A stretch of 64,000 nt of DNA from Amycolatopsis sp. cg9 (GCF_041346945.1 NZ_CP166850.1:3906001-3970000); one strand, 5' to 3'; positions 44,712 to 55,123 are shown, numbered from the stretch's first letter. Numbers and translations are program-made. Notes: generated by a model not told the origin, from the letters alone.

Positions 44712-45500
44712 GTGGTCGTCTTCGCGGGTCAGGGCGACGCCCGCCGGTCCATGGAGCTGCTGTGGGGTCCGCGGGTGGGTGCCCCGCGCACGGGCCCGGG
44801 CCCCAAACCGGGCCTGTCCGTCGAGGCGATCGTGTCGGCGGCGATCGAGATCGCCGACGCCGACGGCATGCCGGCCCTGTCGATGCGCTCGGTCGGCGAG
44901 CGCCTCGGCCGCACGGCGATGGCGCTCTACACCTACGTCCCGGGCAAGACCGAGCTGGTCGACCTGATGTACGACCGGACACTGGCGGAGCTGCCCTCGT
45001 CGTATTCGCCGGCTTCGGGGTGGCGTCCGGCCGCGTTGGCGCTGGCCGATGCGCTGTGGGACCTGCACTTGCGGCACCCGTGGCTGTTGCAGGTGTCCCC
45101 GGCACGCCCGGTGCTGGGCCCGGGCGAATTCCACGTCCAGGAGACACTGCTTTCCGTGCTGGCCTCGACGGGCCTGCCACTGTCCCGGGTCCGCTGGGTG
45201 GTCGCGGCCCTGTTCAACATCGTCCGCGGCTCGGTCCAGGCGGCGGCGGAGTCCAGGCAGGCCGCGACCGAGACCGGACAGTCCGAAGAGGACTGGTGGT
45301 ACGCGCGCTCGGCGCTGCTGGGCGAGCTGGCGCCGGACCTGACGGCACGCTTCCCGACGGTGGCCCGCCTGGGCGAGGAGGGCGCGTATGAGCCGGCCGC
45401 GGAGGGGGCGTACCTGGAGCGCGAGGCCCGGCTGTCGTTCGAGGCGGGCCTGGAGCTGCTGCTGGACGGCGTCGAGGCGGCGATCGCCAAGGCGCGTTAA
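44712..45500 (+). CDS. TetR-family regulator (TetR_C_1 type)
   Basis: 262 aa from GTG 44712, 9 nt behind AAGGAG; ATG 44751 is an alternative and gives MELLWGPRVGAPRTGPGPKPGLS, which is closer to the usual family start. HTH GMPALSMRSVGERLGRTAMALYTYVPGKTELVDLM; the C-terminal domain is long and alpha-helical as in TetR-class drug sensors. Divergent from the UvrA2-like gene and most likely represses it in response to a DNA-active compound (inference). Confidence 0.88.
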   Translation: MVVFAGQGDARRSMELLWGPRVGAPRTGPGPKPGLSVEAIVSAAIEIADADGMPALSMRSVGERLGRTAMALYTYVPGKTELVDLMYDRTLAELPSSYSPASGWRPAALALADALWDLHLRHPWLLQVSPARPVLGPGEFHVQETLLSVLASTGLPLSRVRWVVAALFNIVRGSVQAAAESRQAATETGQSEEDWWYARSALLGELAPDLTARFPTVARLGEEGAYEPAAEGAYLEREARLSFEAGLELLLDGVEAAIAKAR

Positions 45501-45541
45501 TCGCTGGCGGCGGACCGGCCGGAACGCCGACAATCGCGGTC

Positions 45542-46120
45542 ATGGCGAGCCGGAGAGCGGACATGTTCACCGAGGACGGCAGGCCCTCGCCCGACGACCC
45601 CCGCGAGAACGGGCCGAGACTCGGCGACGAGCGCGCGACGCTGCTCGAGTTCCTGCGCAAGTGCCGCCTCACCCTGGAGCTGAAGTGCGCAGGGCTTGAC
45701 GCGGACGCCATGGCCCGGCGGTCGGTCGAGCCGTCGACGATGTCACTCCTCGGCCTGGTGCGGCACTTGGCCGAGATCGAGCGGGCCACTTTTCGCGGCA
45801 CCATGGCGGGGCGAGTTGTGTCTCGGCTTTACTGCTCGCCTGAGGAGCCCGATGGTGACTTCGACGGAGCTGTGGCGGACGAGCGGGTGGTCGCTGAGGC
45901 GTGGGAGGCGTGGCACGCGGAGGCTGCGTTCACCACGGCGTTTTTGGCTGGGGCCGCCAGTCTTGACGTCACCGGGGAGGATCCGGACAACCAGCACGGC
46001 ACTGGCGGCGGGGCGATCTCCTTGCGTGAGGCGGCTTTGGAGTTGATCCATGAGTACGCCCGTCATCTTGGGCATGCGGATTTGCTGCGGGAACGGATCG
46101 ATGGGCGTGTCGGTCAGTGA
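45542..46120 (+). CDS. DinB/DUF664-family protein
   Basis: 192 aa. Four-helix bundle of the DinB-like group: PRLGDERATLLEFLRKCRLTLELKCAGLDADAM, SLLGLVRHLAEIERATFR and ALELIHEYARHLGHADLLRERIDG; the three His (in VRHLAEIE, and in IHEYARHLGH) are the expected metal ligands. Many act as thiol-dependent transferases using mycothiol. ATG 45542 or 45563 could start it. From about 45785 onward the third-position GC falls clearly, and the end carries one copy of a 37-bp repeat. Confidence 0.85.
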   Translation: MASRRADMFTEDGRPSPDDPRENGPRLGDERATLLEFLRKCRLTLELKCAGLDADAMARRSVEPSTMSLLGLVRHLAEIERATFRGTMAGRVVSRLYCSPEEPDGDFDGAVADERVVAEAWEAWHAEAAFTTAFLAGAASLDVTGEDPDNQHGTGGGAISLREAALELIHEYARHLGHADLLRERIDGRVGQ

Positions 46121-46284
46121 GGTGGGGCGTGCTGGGCGGATCGAGTGCGCCTGGTGCTTTGGGTTTGCGGGGGCGGATCGGGCCGCGCGGCGGGGTGCCT
46201 GGACGGGTCGTCGGTGTGGGGCTGTAGTCGGGTGCGGGGTCGAGGGGGTGTCGGTCGGTGAGGTTGGGAGTGCGGGGCGGATCG
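46107..46284. repeat. Imperfect 37-bp direct repeat, 141 bp apart
   Basis: 46107-46143 and 46248-46284 match at 33 of 37 positions. The first copy spans the last codons of the DinB-like gene, the second lies in the 222-bp gap before the convergent DUF222-HNH gene. The gap otherwise shows no convincing coding frame and softer GC than the flanks. Confidence 0.6.
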
Positions 46285-46342
46285 TGGGCGTGGGTGTAGG
46301 CCCGGAGCCGGTGGCTGCGGGCCTTTCCCGTGTTCGGTTGCC

Positions 46343-47566
46343 TCAGGCTGCGAATGGCAGCGGCTGATGCAGGTTGTTGCGCCGGGGTTTTCGGCGTTTG
46401 TCCAGGAACCGTGGCGGCAGGAACTCGGGGTGGCCGTCGGTGGCGATGCGGACCTGCCAGCCGGAGCGGTGCAGCAGCCGGTGATGGTGTCCGCAGAGCA
46501 GGACGAGGTTGGTCAGGTCGGTGGGGCCGCCCTCGGCCCAGTGCCGGATGTGGTGACCTTGGCAATGTCGGGGTGGGCGGTGGCAGCCCGGGAACGCACA
46601 ACCCCGGTCGCGCAGGAACAGTGCCCGGCGCAACCCGGGTGAGATCAGGCGGCGGGCCCGGCCGAGGTCGAGGGGTTCGCTGGTGCTGCCGAGGACGGCG
46701 GGGATGAGTTTGCAGTCGCAGGCGTGGATGCGGGCTTCGGCGGCGGAGAGCAGGCCGGTGTCGCCGAGGGTCGCGGTGCCGAGGCCGGACTGTAGGTCGG
46801 TGAGGGAGACCGCGACCATGACGTGGGCGCGTTCCCCGGCCTGGGTCGGCAGCTCTGGGGAGTCGAGGGCCAGGTCGAGAGCGTCGGAGAACGCGTCGCC
46901 GTAGCGTTCCTGCGGGGAACGCAGGTCGGGGCCGTCGTCGGCGTGGCGGCGTTCGGCCAGGGCGTCGAGTAGCGCGCTGGCGCGGGTGCCGGTCTCGTCG
47001 TCGAAGCGGCCGGACAGTTCCCAGGTTCCGGTGCGTTTGCGGCGCAGCGATAGTTCGCGGGTGGGGGTGGCGGGCTCGGTGTCCGCAGGCTCGGGTCCGT
47101 CGGGGTCGAGGTGGGCCATGATCCGGGCGCCGAGGGCGGCGACTTGTTTGTGGCCGTTGTCGGCGGCGAAGGCCAGTAGGTCTGCTTCGGCGGTGTCGCG
47201 GTGTTCAGGAGGGATTGCGGTGAGGGCGGTGATGATGGTGTCGATCATCGGGGTGCTCAGCCCTCCGGTGAGGGCGGCGACACCGGTGGCGGGAGCGAGA
47301 GCGGGCGCGGCGTCGAGAGAGCGGCTGGGGTGCAGGGCGTGGGCACGGGCGACGGTCCGCACGGCGGCAGCACGGGGGAGGTCGGCGAGGTGTTCCAGCA
47401 ATCGGGCGGTGGAGCGGTATCCGAACAGTTCCTGCACCCCGCGGGACTCGATTTCCACGAGCACCGCACCAATCTCCGCCTCAGCAGACCGAACAACAGT
47501 GAGCAGGGTACGGAGGCGGTCGGCCAAGGCCCCCGCGTCCGCTCTCCACACTGTTTCTCTGTCCAC
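46343..47566 (-). CDS. DUF222-HNH endonuclease (13E12-type repeat family)
   Basis: 407 aa. N-terminal DUF222 helices (residues 1-250; ESRGVQELFGYRSTARLLEHLADL) and a C-terminal HNH nuclease: RDRGCAFPGCHRPPRHCQGHHIRHWAEGGPTDLTNLVLLCGHHH, with both Cys pairs and the DxxN of the beta-beta-alpha-metal fold intact. This family is present in many copies per genome in mycobacteria and relatives (13E12 repeats), and is often treated as mobile or recombinogenic. Codon use is less GC-extreme than in the neighbours. Lies 34 nt downstream of the methyltransferase stop on the same strand side. Confidence 0.88.
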   Translation of the reverse strand: MDRETVWRADAGALADRLRTLLTVVRSAEAEIGAVLVEIESRGVQELFGYRSTARLLEHLADLPRAAAVRTVARAHALHPSRSLDAAPALAPATGVAALTGGLSTPMIDTIITALTAIPPEHRDTAEADLLAFAADNGHKQVAALGARIMAHLDPDGPEPADTEPATPTRELSLRRKRTGTWELSGRFDDETGTRASALLDALAERRHADDGPDLRSPQERYGDAFSDALDLALDSPELPTQAGERAHVMVAVSLTDLQSGLGTATLGDTGLLSAAEARIHACDCKLIPAVLGSTSEPLDLGRARRLISPGLRRALFLRDRGCAFPGCHRPPRHCQGHHIRHWAEGGPTDLTNLVLLCGHHHRLLHRSGWQVRIATDGHPEFLPPRFLDKRRKPRRNNLHQPLPFAA

Positions 47567-47600
47567 GCACCAAGATTACCGACGATCGATCACCTGTTCA

Positions 47601-48548
47601 TCACTCGATCAGGTGGGCTTCGATCAGGAACCGCGTCGTGTGGGCGACGAACGGTCCGTCCCGCTCGATCAGCTCGTGCAGCTCCCGCAACTTCGGCAGG
47701 TACTGCTCCACCGTGAACCCCGGCACCATCCAGATCACCTTGCGCAGGAAGTAAACCACCGCGCCGATGTCGAAGAACTCGGTGCGCAGGGACTCCGAAC
47801 GCAGGTCGACGACCTCGAACCCCGCCGCCGACGCCGCCGCGACCGCGTGGGACGGGTCGCGGCTCGAACGGGCCGAAAGTGGTTGTGGGCCGAGGAAGAA
47901 CTCCACCAGCTCGAACACGCTCGCCGGGCCGACCTGCTGGGAGAAGAACGTGCCGCCCGGGCGCAGGACGCGGGCGATCTCCGGCCACGGTGTCGTCACC
48001 GGGTGGCGGCTGGCGACCAGGTCGAACACGTTGCCGGCGAACGGGAAGTCCGATGTGGACACCACGGTGACCCCGCGCGGGCGCAGGCGGGCCGCGGCTC
48101 GGGCGACGTTCGGGGGCCACGACTCGGTCGCCACCGTCAGGGGTGGCAGTGTGGGGCAGCCGTCGAGGACTTCGCCGCCGCCGGTTTCGAGGTCGAGGGC
48201 CGACTCGACGCCGGCCAGGCGTTCGCCCAGCAGGCGCTGGTAACCCCACGACGGGCGGGCCTCCGTGGCGCGGCCGTCGAGCCACGAGAAGTCCCAGCCG
48301 TCGACGGACACCGCGTCGGCTTCGGCCACCAGCGCCTCGAACCGCGATCGGCGCACCGGGGGCGGCGGCACGGGCTTGGCGAGCGTGACCGCGGAGAACT
48401 CCACCACGACCGGGCCGCGTCGGGTCTCGACCGTGCACGTCGTGGCGTCGCGCGCCACCAGGTCGCCGAGCGCGTCGGTGAACCCGCCTTCGATCCGGTA
48501 GCGGACCACGACCCGCGTGCCGAGCGGCAGTTCGCGCAGCAGCTTCAC
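47601..48548 (-). CDS. SAM-dependent methyltransferase with N-terminal SH3-like domain
   Basis: 315 aa. GTG 48548 overlaps the redoxin stop (GTGA), which fixes the long form. Residues 1-62 (TRVVVRYRIEGGFTDALGDL ... GPVVVEFSAVTLAKPVPPPP) look like the SH3-like leader known from Rv0428c-type GNAT acetyltransferases. From about residue 75 a class I methyltransferase follows: WSWLDGRATEARPSW-like entry, SAM loop SALDLETGGGEVL, motif IV FDLVASRHPVTTPWPEIARVLRPGGTFFSQQ. The SAM loop has ETGGG in place of the usual DxGxGxG. Last gene of a five-gene operon. The fusion is not a pattern I recognise as standard. Confidence 0.8.
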   Translation of the reverse strand: MKLLRELPLGTRVVVRYRIEGGFTDALGDLVARDATTCTVETRRGPVVVEFSAVTLAKPVPPPPVRRSRFEALVAEADAVSVDGWDFSWLDGRATEARPSWGYQRLLGERLAGVESALDLETGGGEVLDGCPTLPPLTVATESWPPNVARAAARLRPRGVTVVSTSDFPFAGNVFDLVASRHPVTTPWPEIARVLRPGGTFFSQQVGPASVFELVEFFLGPQPLSARSSRDPSHAVAAASAAGFEVVDLRSESLRTEFFDIGAVVYFLRKVIWMVPGFTVEQYLPKLRELHELIERDGPFVAHTTRFLIEAHLIE

Positions 48549-48775
48549 AGCCGCGCGCTCAGCTCGTCGTCGGACGGCTCGACCAGGAACGTGCCGTCGT
48601 CCCAGACGATCGTGGGAATGCGGCGCGCGCCGTCCTGCAGCTCGCGGACGCGGGCCTCGGCGGCCGCGTCGGCCTCGACGTCCACATAGGAGTACTCGAC
48701 GCCGCGCCGGTCGAGCAGCGCGCAGCTGCGCTTGACGTCCGGGCACCAGGAAGCGCCGTACACCGTCAAACTCAC
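48545..48775 (-). CDS. Monothiol glutaredoxin/mycoredoxin-like protein
   Basis: 76 aa, GTG start overlapping the previous stop. Thioredoxin fold in miniature: LTVYGASWCPDVKRSCALLDRRGVEYSYVDVEAD, cis-Pro in RRIPTIVWDDGTFLVEPSDDELSARL. The active site is CPDV (Cys11); the second Cys expected in CPDC-type actinobacterial redoxins is Val, so the protein would act through a single thiol, perhaps with mycothiol, or use Cys18. Operon partner of a membrane phosphodiesterase and a methyltransferase. Confidence 0.85.
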   Translation of the reverse strand: MSLTVYGASWCPDVKRSCALLDRRGVEYSYVDVEADAAAEARVRELQDGARRIPTIVWDDGTFLVEPSDDELSARL

Positions 48776-50880
48776 GAAACGACCTCCGAAACAGCGGGGG
48801 ATACCGGCGCGGGGTGACCCAGCTCGGTGAGCCACCCCCGGAACACCCGGTGCAGGGCCTCCGCCCCGACGACCTCACCGGGAAAACCGAACGAACGCGG
48901 GTACACGACGAAGCCGCGCTGCTGCGGCCCGCCGAGCCCGCCGTGCGAGCCCACGTGCGTCTCGAACGGGGACGCCTGGTCCGAGTCCGGGTCGTAGCGG
49001 CTGTTGATCATGACGTCCGCGCAGTGCGGGAACGTGTCGACCCGCCGGATCAGGTCCGCCGCGTGCGGACCGTACGGCAGCAGCGGGTCCTCGCCGATGA
49101 CGACGCCGGTCGCGAGCCGGTGCAGGCCGTCGCGGCCCAGCACCACCGGGCCGAACTCGCGGCTGCGCACAAGCAGGAACCCGACGCCCGGGTGGTCCAC
49201 CAGCGACGGCAGCAGGTCGGGGAACTCGCGCTCGATCGTCTCCAGCTCGACGCGGCCTTCGTGCTCGGTGAACGACACCATCGCGACGTGCCCGGACACG
49301 ACCGCGACCACGCCCGGCGCGACCCGCGTGACCGCGCCGGGGGAGCCGGACGTCGTGCGCGGCCGGTCTTCGGCGCACTCCGCGTCCTCGACGCGGGCCC
49401 GCAGCCGGCGCGCGATCAGGCCGCCGCTCTTCGTCGCCTCCGCCAGCGCCGCGTTGATCTGCCAGCTCTCGGCCTGGCGTCGGTTGCCGGCGAGAGCGGA
49501 CGGCGAACCGCCGCACAGCCGTCCGACGTACGCCTCGATCGTCTCGCCGAACCGCTGCGAGAACGCCTGGCCCTGCGTCTGGCCGTGGTCCGACAACGCG
49601 ACGACGTGGTAACGGCGCGGGGCGAGCCGCGAAGCCCGGTGCAGCCGCGCGATCTGCTGGTCGATCGAGCGCAGCACGGAGAGGGTGTCGAAGCGCTCGA
49701 TGCCGGAGTGGTGCGCGACCTCGTCGTAGCCGAGGAAGTCCGCGTACACCACCGGACGGCCGGCGAGCATGTCGCCGAGGATCGCCGACACGACGACGTC
49801 GCGCGCGATCACCGTCGTGCCCGGGCGGGCCAGCGGGTACCAGCCGCCGCGCGGGACCCGCGGCACGACCCCGGCGCGGCGCTGGCGGACCGCGGCGGTG
49901 ATCTCGCGGAAGACGTCGGCCAGCGCGACGACGAACGTGCGCAACGCGTTGACCGGGTTCGCGAAGTAGGCGTAGTAGCCCGCGCCGAGCCGGTCGCGGT
50001 GGCGGCGCAGCAGCTTCTTCGGCACCAGCACCGGGATCGAGCTCATGGTGAGGCTGACGTGGTCGGCGTCGCCGGAGAACAGGTTGCCGCGGCTCGCGCC
50101 GTCGCCGGAGAGCAGGCCGCGGCCGTCGGAGTGGCGCCGCTCGATCTCGGCCGCGTCGGTCGGGTGCGCGCACGCCATCACGTGGTCGCGGTCCTTTTCG
50201 TACCAGCGGAAGCCGAGGATGTCGTGGTTGGAGCCGTGCAGGATGCCACAGACGCTCGCGCCGGTCTGCGAGCTCCAGTCGGTGTGCCACGGCGTCAGCG
50301 CGTGGCTGCCCTCGGCGAGCCACGCGGCGAACGTCGGCATGTCGCCGTCGCGGATCGCGCGGCGGACGGTGTCGAACCCGAGGCCGTCGATCTGCAGGAA
50401 GACCACGCCCGGCGGCTGGTCGGCGGCCCCGGGCGCGGCGCCGTGTCGACGGCGGCGGCGGTTCGCGCGGCGGAAGAAGATCTCGTCCTCGTCGATCGCG
50501 AGGAGGCTGGAGATCAGGGCTCCGACGCCGGCCATGGCGACCGTGACGAGCACCGCCGTCCGGAAGCCGACGATCTCGACGCCCGGCACGGTCTTGAACA
50601 CCGCCAGCGTGCCCGCGCCGAGCAGCAGGAACCCGAAGAGGCCGAAGGTGAAGAACGCCAGCGGGTAGGCGATCCGCATGACGAGCGGCCAGACCACGCC
50701 GGCGAGCAGGCCGAGCAGGAGTGCGCACACCGTCGGCTGCCACCAGTGCGTCATCCGGAAGCCGGGCAGGAGGACGTCGAGCAGGCGCAGCGCGCCGGTC
50801 ACGGCGGCCCAGACCAGCAGGATCCGGGCGACGGCGCGGCCGCCGCGCAGCAGCCTGCCCTTCGGCGCGGTCGTCGTCAC
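48772..50880 (-). CDS. Membrane-anchored alkaline-phosphatase-superfamily phosphodiesterase
   Basis: 702 aa from GTG 50880 (overlap with the DedA stop). Residues 1-130 contain about four hydrophobic segments, in the style of a phage-holin-superfamily membrane module. Then a type I phosphodiesterase/AP domain: metal and nucleophile region FLQIDGLGFDTV and TDWSSQTGASVCGILHG (Thr or Ser nucleophile), YADFLGYDEVAHHSG, ALSDHGQTQG and HVGSHGGLGG supply the Asp and His metal ligands. The catalytic part is probably outside or cytoplasmic depending on TM parity. Substrate unknown; lipid head-groups or teichoic-acid-like polymers are possible given the DedA neighbour. Confidence 0.85.
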   Translation of the reverse strand: MTTTAPKGRLLRGGRAVARILLVWAAVTGALRLLDVLLPGFRMTHWWQPTVCALLLGLLAGVVWPLVMRIAYPLAFFTFGLFGFLLLGAGTLAVFKTVPGVEIVGFRTAVLVTVAMAGVGALISSLLAIDEDEIFFRRANRRRRRHGAAPGAADQPPGVVFLQIDGLGFDTVRRAIRDGDMPTFAAWLAEGSHALTPWHTDWSSQTGASVCGILHGSNHDILGFRWYEKDRDHVMACAHPTDAAEIERRHSDGRGLLSGDGASRGNLFSGDADHVSLTMSSIPVLVPKKLLRRHRDRLGAGYYAYFANPVNALRTFVVALADVFREITAAVRQRRAGVVPRVPRGGWYPLARPGTTVIARDVVVSAILGDMLAGRPVVYADFLGYDEVAHHSGIERFDTLSVLRSIDQQIARLHRASRLAPRRYHVVALSDHGQTQGQAFSQRFGETIEAYVGRLCGGSPSALAGNRRQAESWQINAALAEATKSGGLIARRLRARVEDAECAEDRPRTTSGSPGAVTRVAPGVVAVVSGHVAMVSFTEHEGRVELETIEREFPDLLPSLVDHPGVGFLLVRSREFGPVVLGRDGLHRLATGVVIGEDPLLPYGPHAADLIRRVDTFPHCADVMINSRYDPDSDQASPFETHVGSHGGLGGPQQRGFVVYPRSFGFPGEVVGAEALHRVFRGWLTELGHPAPVSPAVSEVVS

Positions 50881-51458
50881 ACTCGCTCCTTGGTCTTGCG
50901 CCGCCACCGGGCGATCAGGTTCAGGGCCACGGTGACCAGCAGGACCAGCACCGTGGCGAGCAGCGTCGCGATGAGCGGCGAGTCGAAGATGCCCCCGCTG
51001 AGGATGCCGAGCAGGCTGTACGCGGTCGCCCAGAGCACGCACGCGACGAGCGCGGCGGGCAGCAGGCGCCGCCACGGGTAGCTCAGCGCGGCCGCCGCGA
51101 GCAGCACCGGGATCCGGCCGGCCGGGACGAGCCTGCCGATCACGATCAGCTGCCAGCCCCGGCGGGTGAACTGGTCGCGGGCCTTTTCCAGCCGCTCGGC
51201 GGGCTGGCGGCGGCTGATCCAGCGGAACGCGGCTTCGCTGCCCAGGCGCGGGATCCCGAACGTCACGACGTCCCCGAGGTACGCCCCGAGTACGGAAAGG
51301 ACGATCACCAGCGGGAGCGAAAGGTGGTCGGTGGTGGTGGCGACGGCGGCCGCGGCGCCGACCACGGCCCCGGTGGGCACGATCGGGATGATCGAGCCGA
51401 GCAGCACGCCGCCGAACACCGCCGGGTACCCGATGGCGGCCGGGTCGGTCCAGTTCAC
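50877..51458 (-). CDS. DedA-family membrane protein
   Basis: 193 aa from GTG 51458 (overlap with the metallo-hydrolase stop). Features: GSIIPIVPTGAVVGAAAA near the N-terminus, then the family signature segment GAYLGDVVTFGIPRLG and the Arg-containing loop FGxRLVPAGRIPVLLAAAALSYPWRRLL (here VIGRLVPAGRIPVLL). DedA proteins include lipid scramblases/flippases that recycle undecaprenyl phosphate and phospholipids. Encoded just before the phosphodiesterase, suggesting a shared envelope-lipid task (inference). Confidence 0.88.
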   Translation of the reverse strand: MNWTDPAAIGYPAVFGGVLLGSIIPIVPTGAVVGAAAAVATTTDHLSLPLVIVLSVLGAYLGDVVTFGIPRLGSEAAFRWISRRQPAERLEKARDQFTRRGWQLIVIGRLVPAGRIPVLLAAAALSYPWRRLLPAALVACVLWATAYSLLGILSGGIFDSPLIATLLATVLVLLVTVALNLIARWRRKTKERV

Positions 51459-52246
51459 GCGCGGTCCTCGCGTGCCGGGAGCGCGACTTCGGCGCCGGGC
51501 TCGGTGAACAGGACGTCGGTGGCGACGCCCTGCTTGCGCACTTCGGCGGCGAACACCCGCGGGGGGTCGGCGAGCAGCCGCCGCATCCGGGCGGTCCGCC
51601 GCAGCCCCGGCACGGCGAGGGTGCCCCAGTGCACCGGCACGGCGGCGCGGGCCCGCACGCGCGCGGCGGCCTGCGCGGCGCGGGCCGGGTCCAGGTGGCC
51701 GGGCCCGAGGTTCGGGCCCCAGCCCCAGACCGGCAGCAGGGCGACGTCCACCGGGCCGAGGTCCGCCATCCCGGCGAAGAGGTCGGTGTCGCCCGCGTTG
51801 TAGACCGTGGTGTCCCCGGTCCTGACCAGGTGCCCGATCGCGGGGCTCTGCGGCCCGTGCGTGAGCCGCGGCCCCCACCGGTGCCCGGAGTGGACGGCCT
51901 CGGTGGCCGTGACGGTCAGCCCGCCTTCGGTCAGGGTCTCGCCGGGCGCGATCTCTTCGACTCGCTCGAAGCCCTTCTTGGCGAGCCAGGACCCGGCCCC
52001 GCGCGGGACGACGATCCGGGTGCCCCGCCCGAGCAGCTTGAGGGAGGGCACGTGCAGGTGGTCGCCGTGCAGGTGGGAGAGCAGCACGAGGTCGGCGTCG
52101 GCGTAGCTTTCCGGCGAAGGCGGCGGGACGACCCGCGTGAGCCCGCCGACGCGGGCGGTGAGCACGGGATCGGTCAGCACGACCCGGCCACCGAGTTCCA
52201 GCCGGACGGTCGAATGGCCGAGGAAACGCAGGTTGACGCCGCTCAC
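51455..52246 (-). CDS. MBL-fold metallo-hydrolase (UlaG/NAPE-PLD-like)
   Basis: 263 aa from GTG 52246. Opens VNLRFLGHSTVRLELGGRVVLTDPVL and has the zinc motif HLHGDH (His58, His60, Asp62, His63); later ligands are in EAVHSGHRWGPR, NAGDTDLF and VPVHWGTL. This is the broad L-ascorbate lactonase/NAPE-PLD-like group. First gene of the GTGA-chained operon; the promoter must be in the 76-bp gap 52247-52322. The substrate is not readable, though NAPE-PLD-like phospholipid cleavage would fit the DedA and phosphodiesterase partners. Confidence 0.87.
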   Translation of the reverse strand: MSGVNLRFLGHSTVRLELGGRVVLTDPVLTARVGGLTRVVPPPSPESYADADLVLLSHLHGDHLHVPSLKLLGRGTRIVVPRGAGSWLAKKGFERVEEIAPGETLTEGGLTVTATEAVHSGHRWGPRLTHGPQSPAIGHLVRTGDTTVYNAGDTDLFAGMADLGPVDVALLPVWGWGPNLGPGHLDPARAAQAAARVRARAAVPVHWGTLAVPGLRRTARMRRLLADPPRVFAAEVRKQGVATDVLFTEPGAEVALPAREDRA

Positions 52247-52322
52247 GCTGTCGAGTATCGCCTTCGGGCCGCGCGAACGCCCGGCGGAGTGGCGCGGACA
52301 ACGCTGCCCGGTGACGGCTCCG

Positions 52323-52487
52323 CTAGCGCAAGGCGCGCTGCCGGCGCCGGGACCACCGCAGGCGGAGGCGCCGTCGCGTCCGGCGCCACCGCGCCCGGAG
52401 ATCGGTGCGGAGCGCTTGCTCGGCCTCGCGGTGCATGCCGATCTCGTGCAGCAGCTCGGCCACCCTGACCTGTTTGTCGGTCGGCAC
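52323..52487 (-). CDS. Candidate 54-aa Arg-rich small protein directly after geosmin synthase
   Basis: GTG at 52487 lies one base after the geosmin synthase TGA (TGACGTG). The frame reads VPTDKQVRVAELLHEIGMHR, an amphipathic helix, then a strongly basic tail (ARWRRTRRRLRLRW and SRRRQRALR) and a TAG at 52323-52325. 18 of the last 29 residues are Arg or Lys-like. No known family is recognised. Tight coupling to geoA and a helix-like N-terminus favour a real gene; high GC can create long Arg-rich frames by chance, so confidence is moderate. Confidence 0.45.
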   Translation of the reverse strand: MPTDKQVRVAELLHEIGMHREAEQALRTDLRARWRRTRRRLRLRWSRRRQRALR

Positions 52488-52488
52488 G

Positions 52489-54756
<2,268 letters not shown>

Positions 54757-54826
54757 TCACGACCCGGTCAGCGCCCGCCGGACGGGCATCGCACGATGGG
54801 GGACGTACCCGAGCGAGGAGAACCTG

Positions 54827-55123
54827 ATGACCGAGGAAACCCGAGTGACCGACAACCCGGCCGAAAGCCGGTACGAGGTGTGGGTGGGGGAGAAGCTGGC
54901 CGGGATGGCGTTCTACGACCGGCGGGGCGAGCTGACGGTGTTCACGCACACGGAGATCGACGACGCGTTCGCCGGGCGCGGGCTGGGGAAGGTGCTGGCG
55001 GCGGGCGCGTTGGACGACGTCGTGGCGGCGGGGCGGACGATCGTGCCGGTCTGCCCGTTCATCGCGGGGTACCTGCGGAAGAACCCGGGGTACGAGGACC
55101 ACGTGCGGTGGCCGAAGGGCTGA
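54827..55123 (+). CDS. Small GNAT acetyltransferase (YjdJ/GNAT_acetyltran-like)
   Basis: 98 aa from ATG 54827 with GAGGAG 6 nt upstream; the frame before is unstructured. Contains ESRYEVWVGEKLAGMAFYDRRGELTVFTHTEIDDAFAGRGLGKVLAAGAL, with the acetyl-CoA loop GRGLGK, and VPVCPFIAGYLRKNPGYEDHV. This compact family matches YjdJ; substrate unknown. Divergent from geosmin synthase, with a shared 166-bp intergenic region. Confidence 0.88.
   Translation: MTEETRVTDNPAESRYEVWVGEKLAGMAFYDRRGELTVFTHTEIDDAFAGRGLGKVLAAGALDDVVAAGRTIVPVCPFIAGYLRKNPGYEDHVRWPKG

Noticed and set aside
46050..46367. 105-codon plus-strand frame after the DinB-like gene
   Set aside because: Gly/Val/Arg-rich product made partly from the 37-bp repeat, without homology or a ribosome-binding site.
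45969..46601. Pro/Arg-rich minus-strand frame around the 37-bp repeat
   Set aside because: No start context or domain; overlaps two better genes and the composition is that of a shadow frame.
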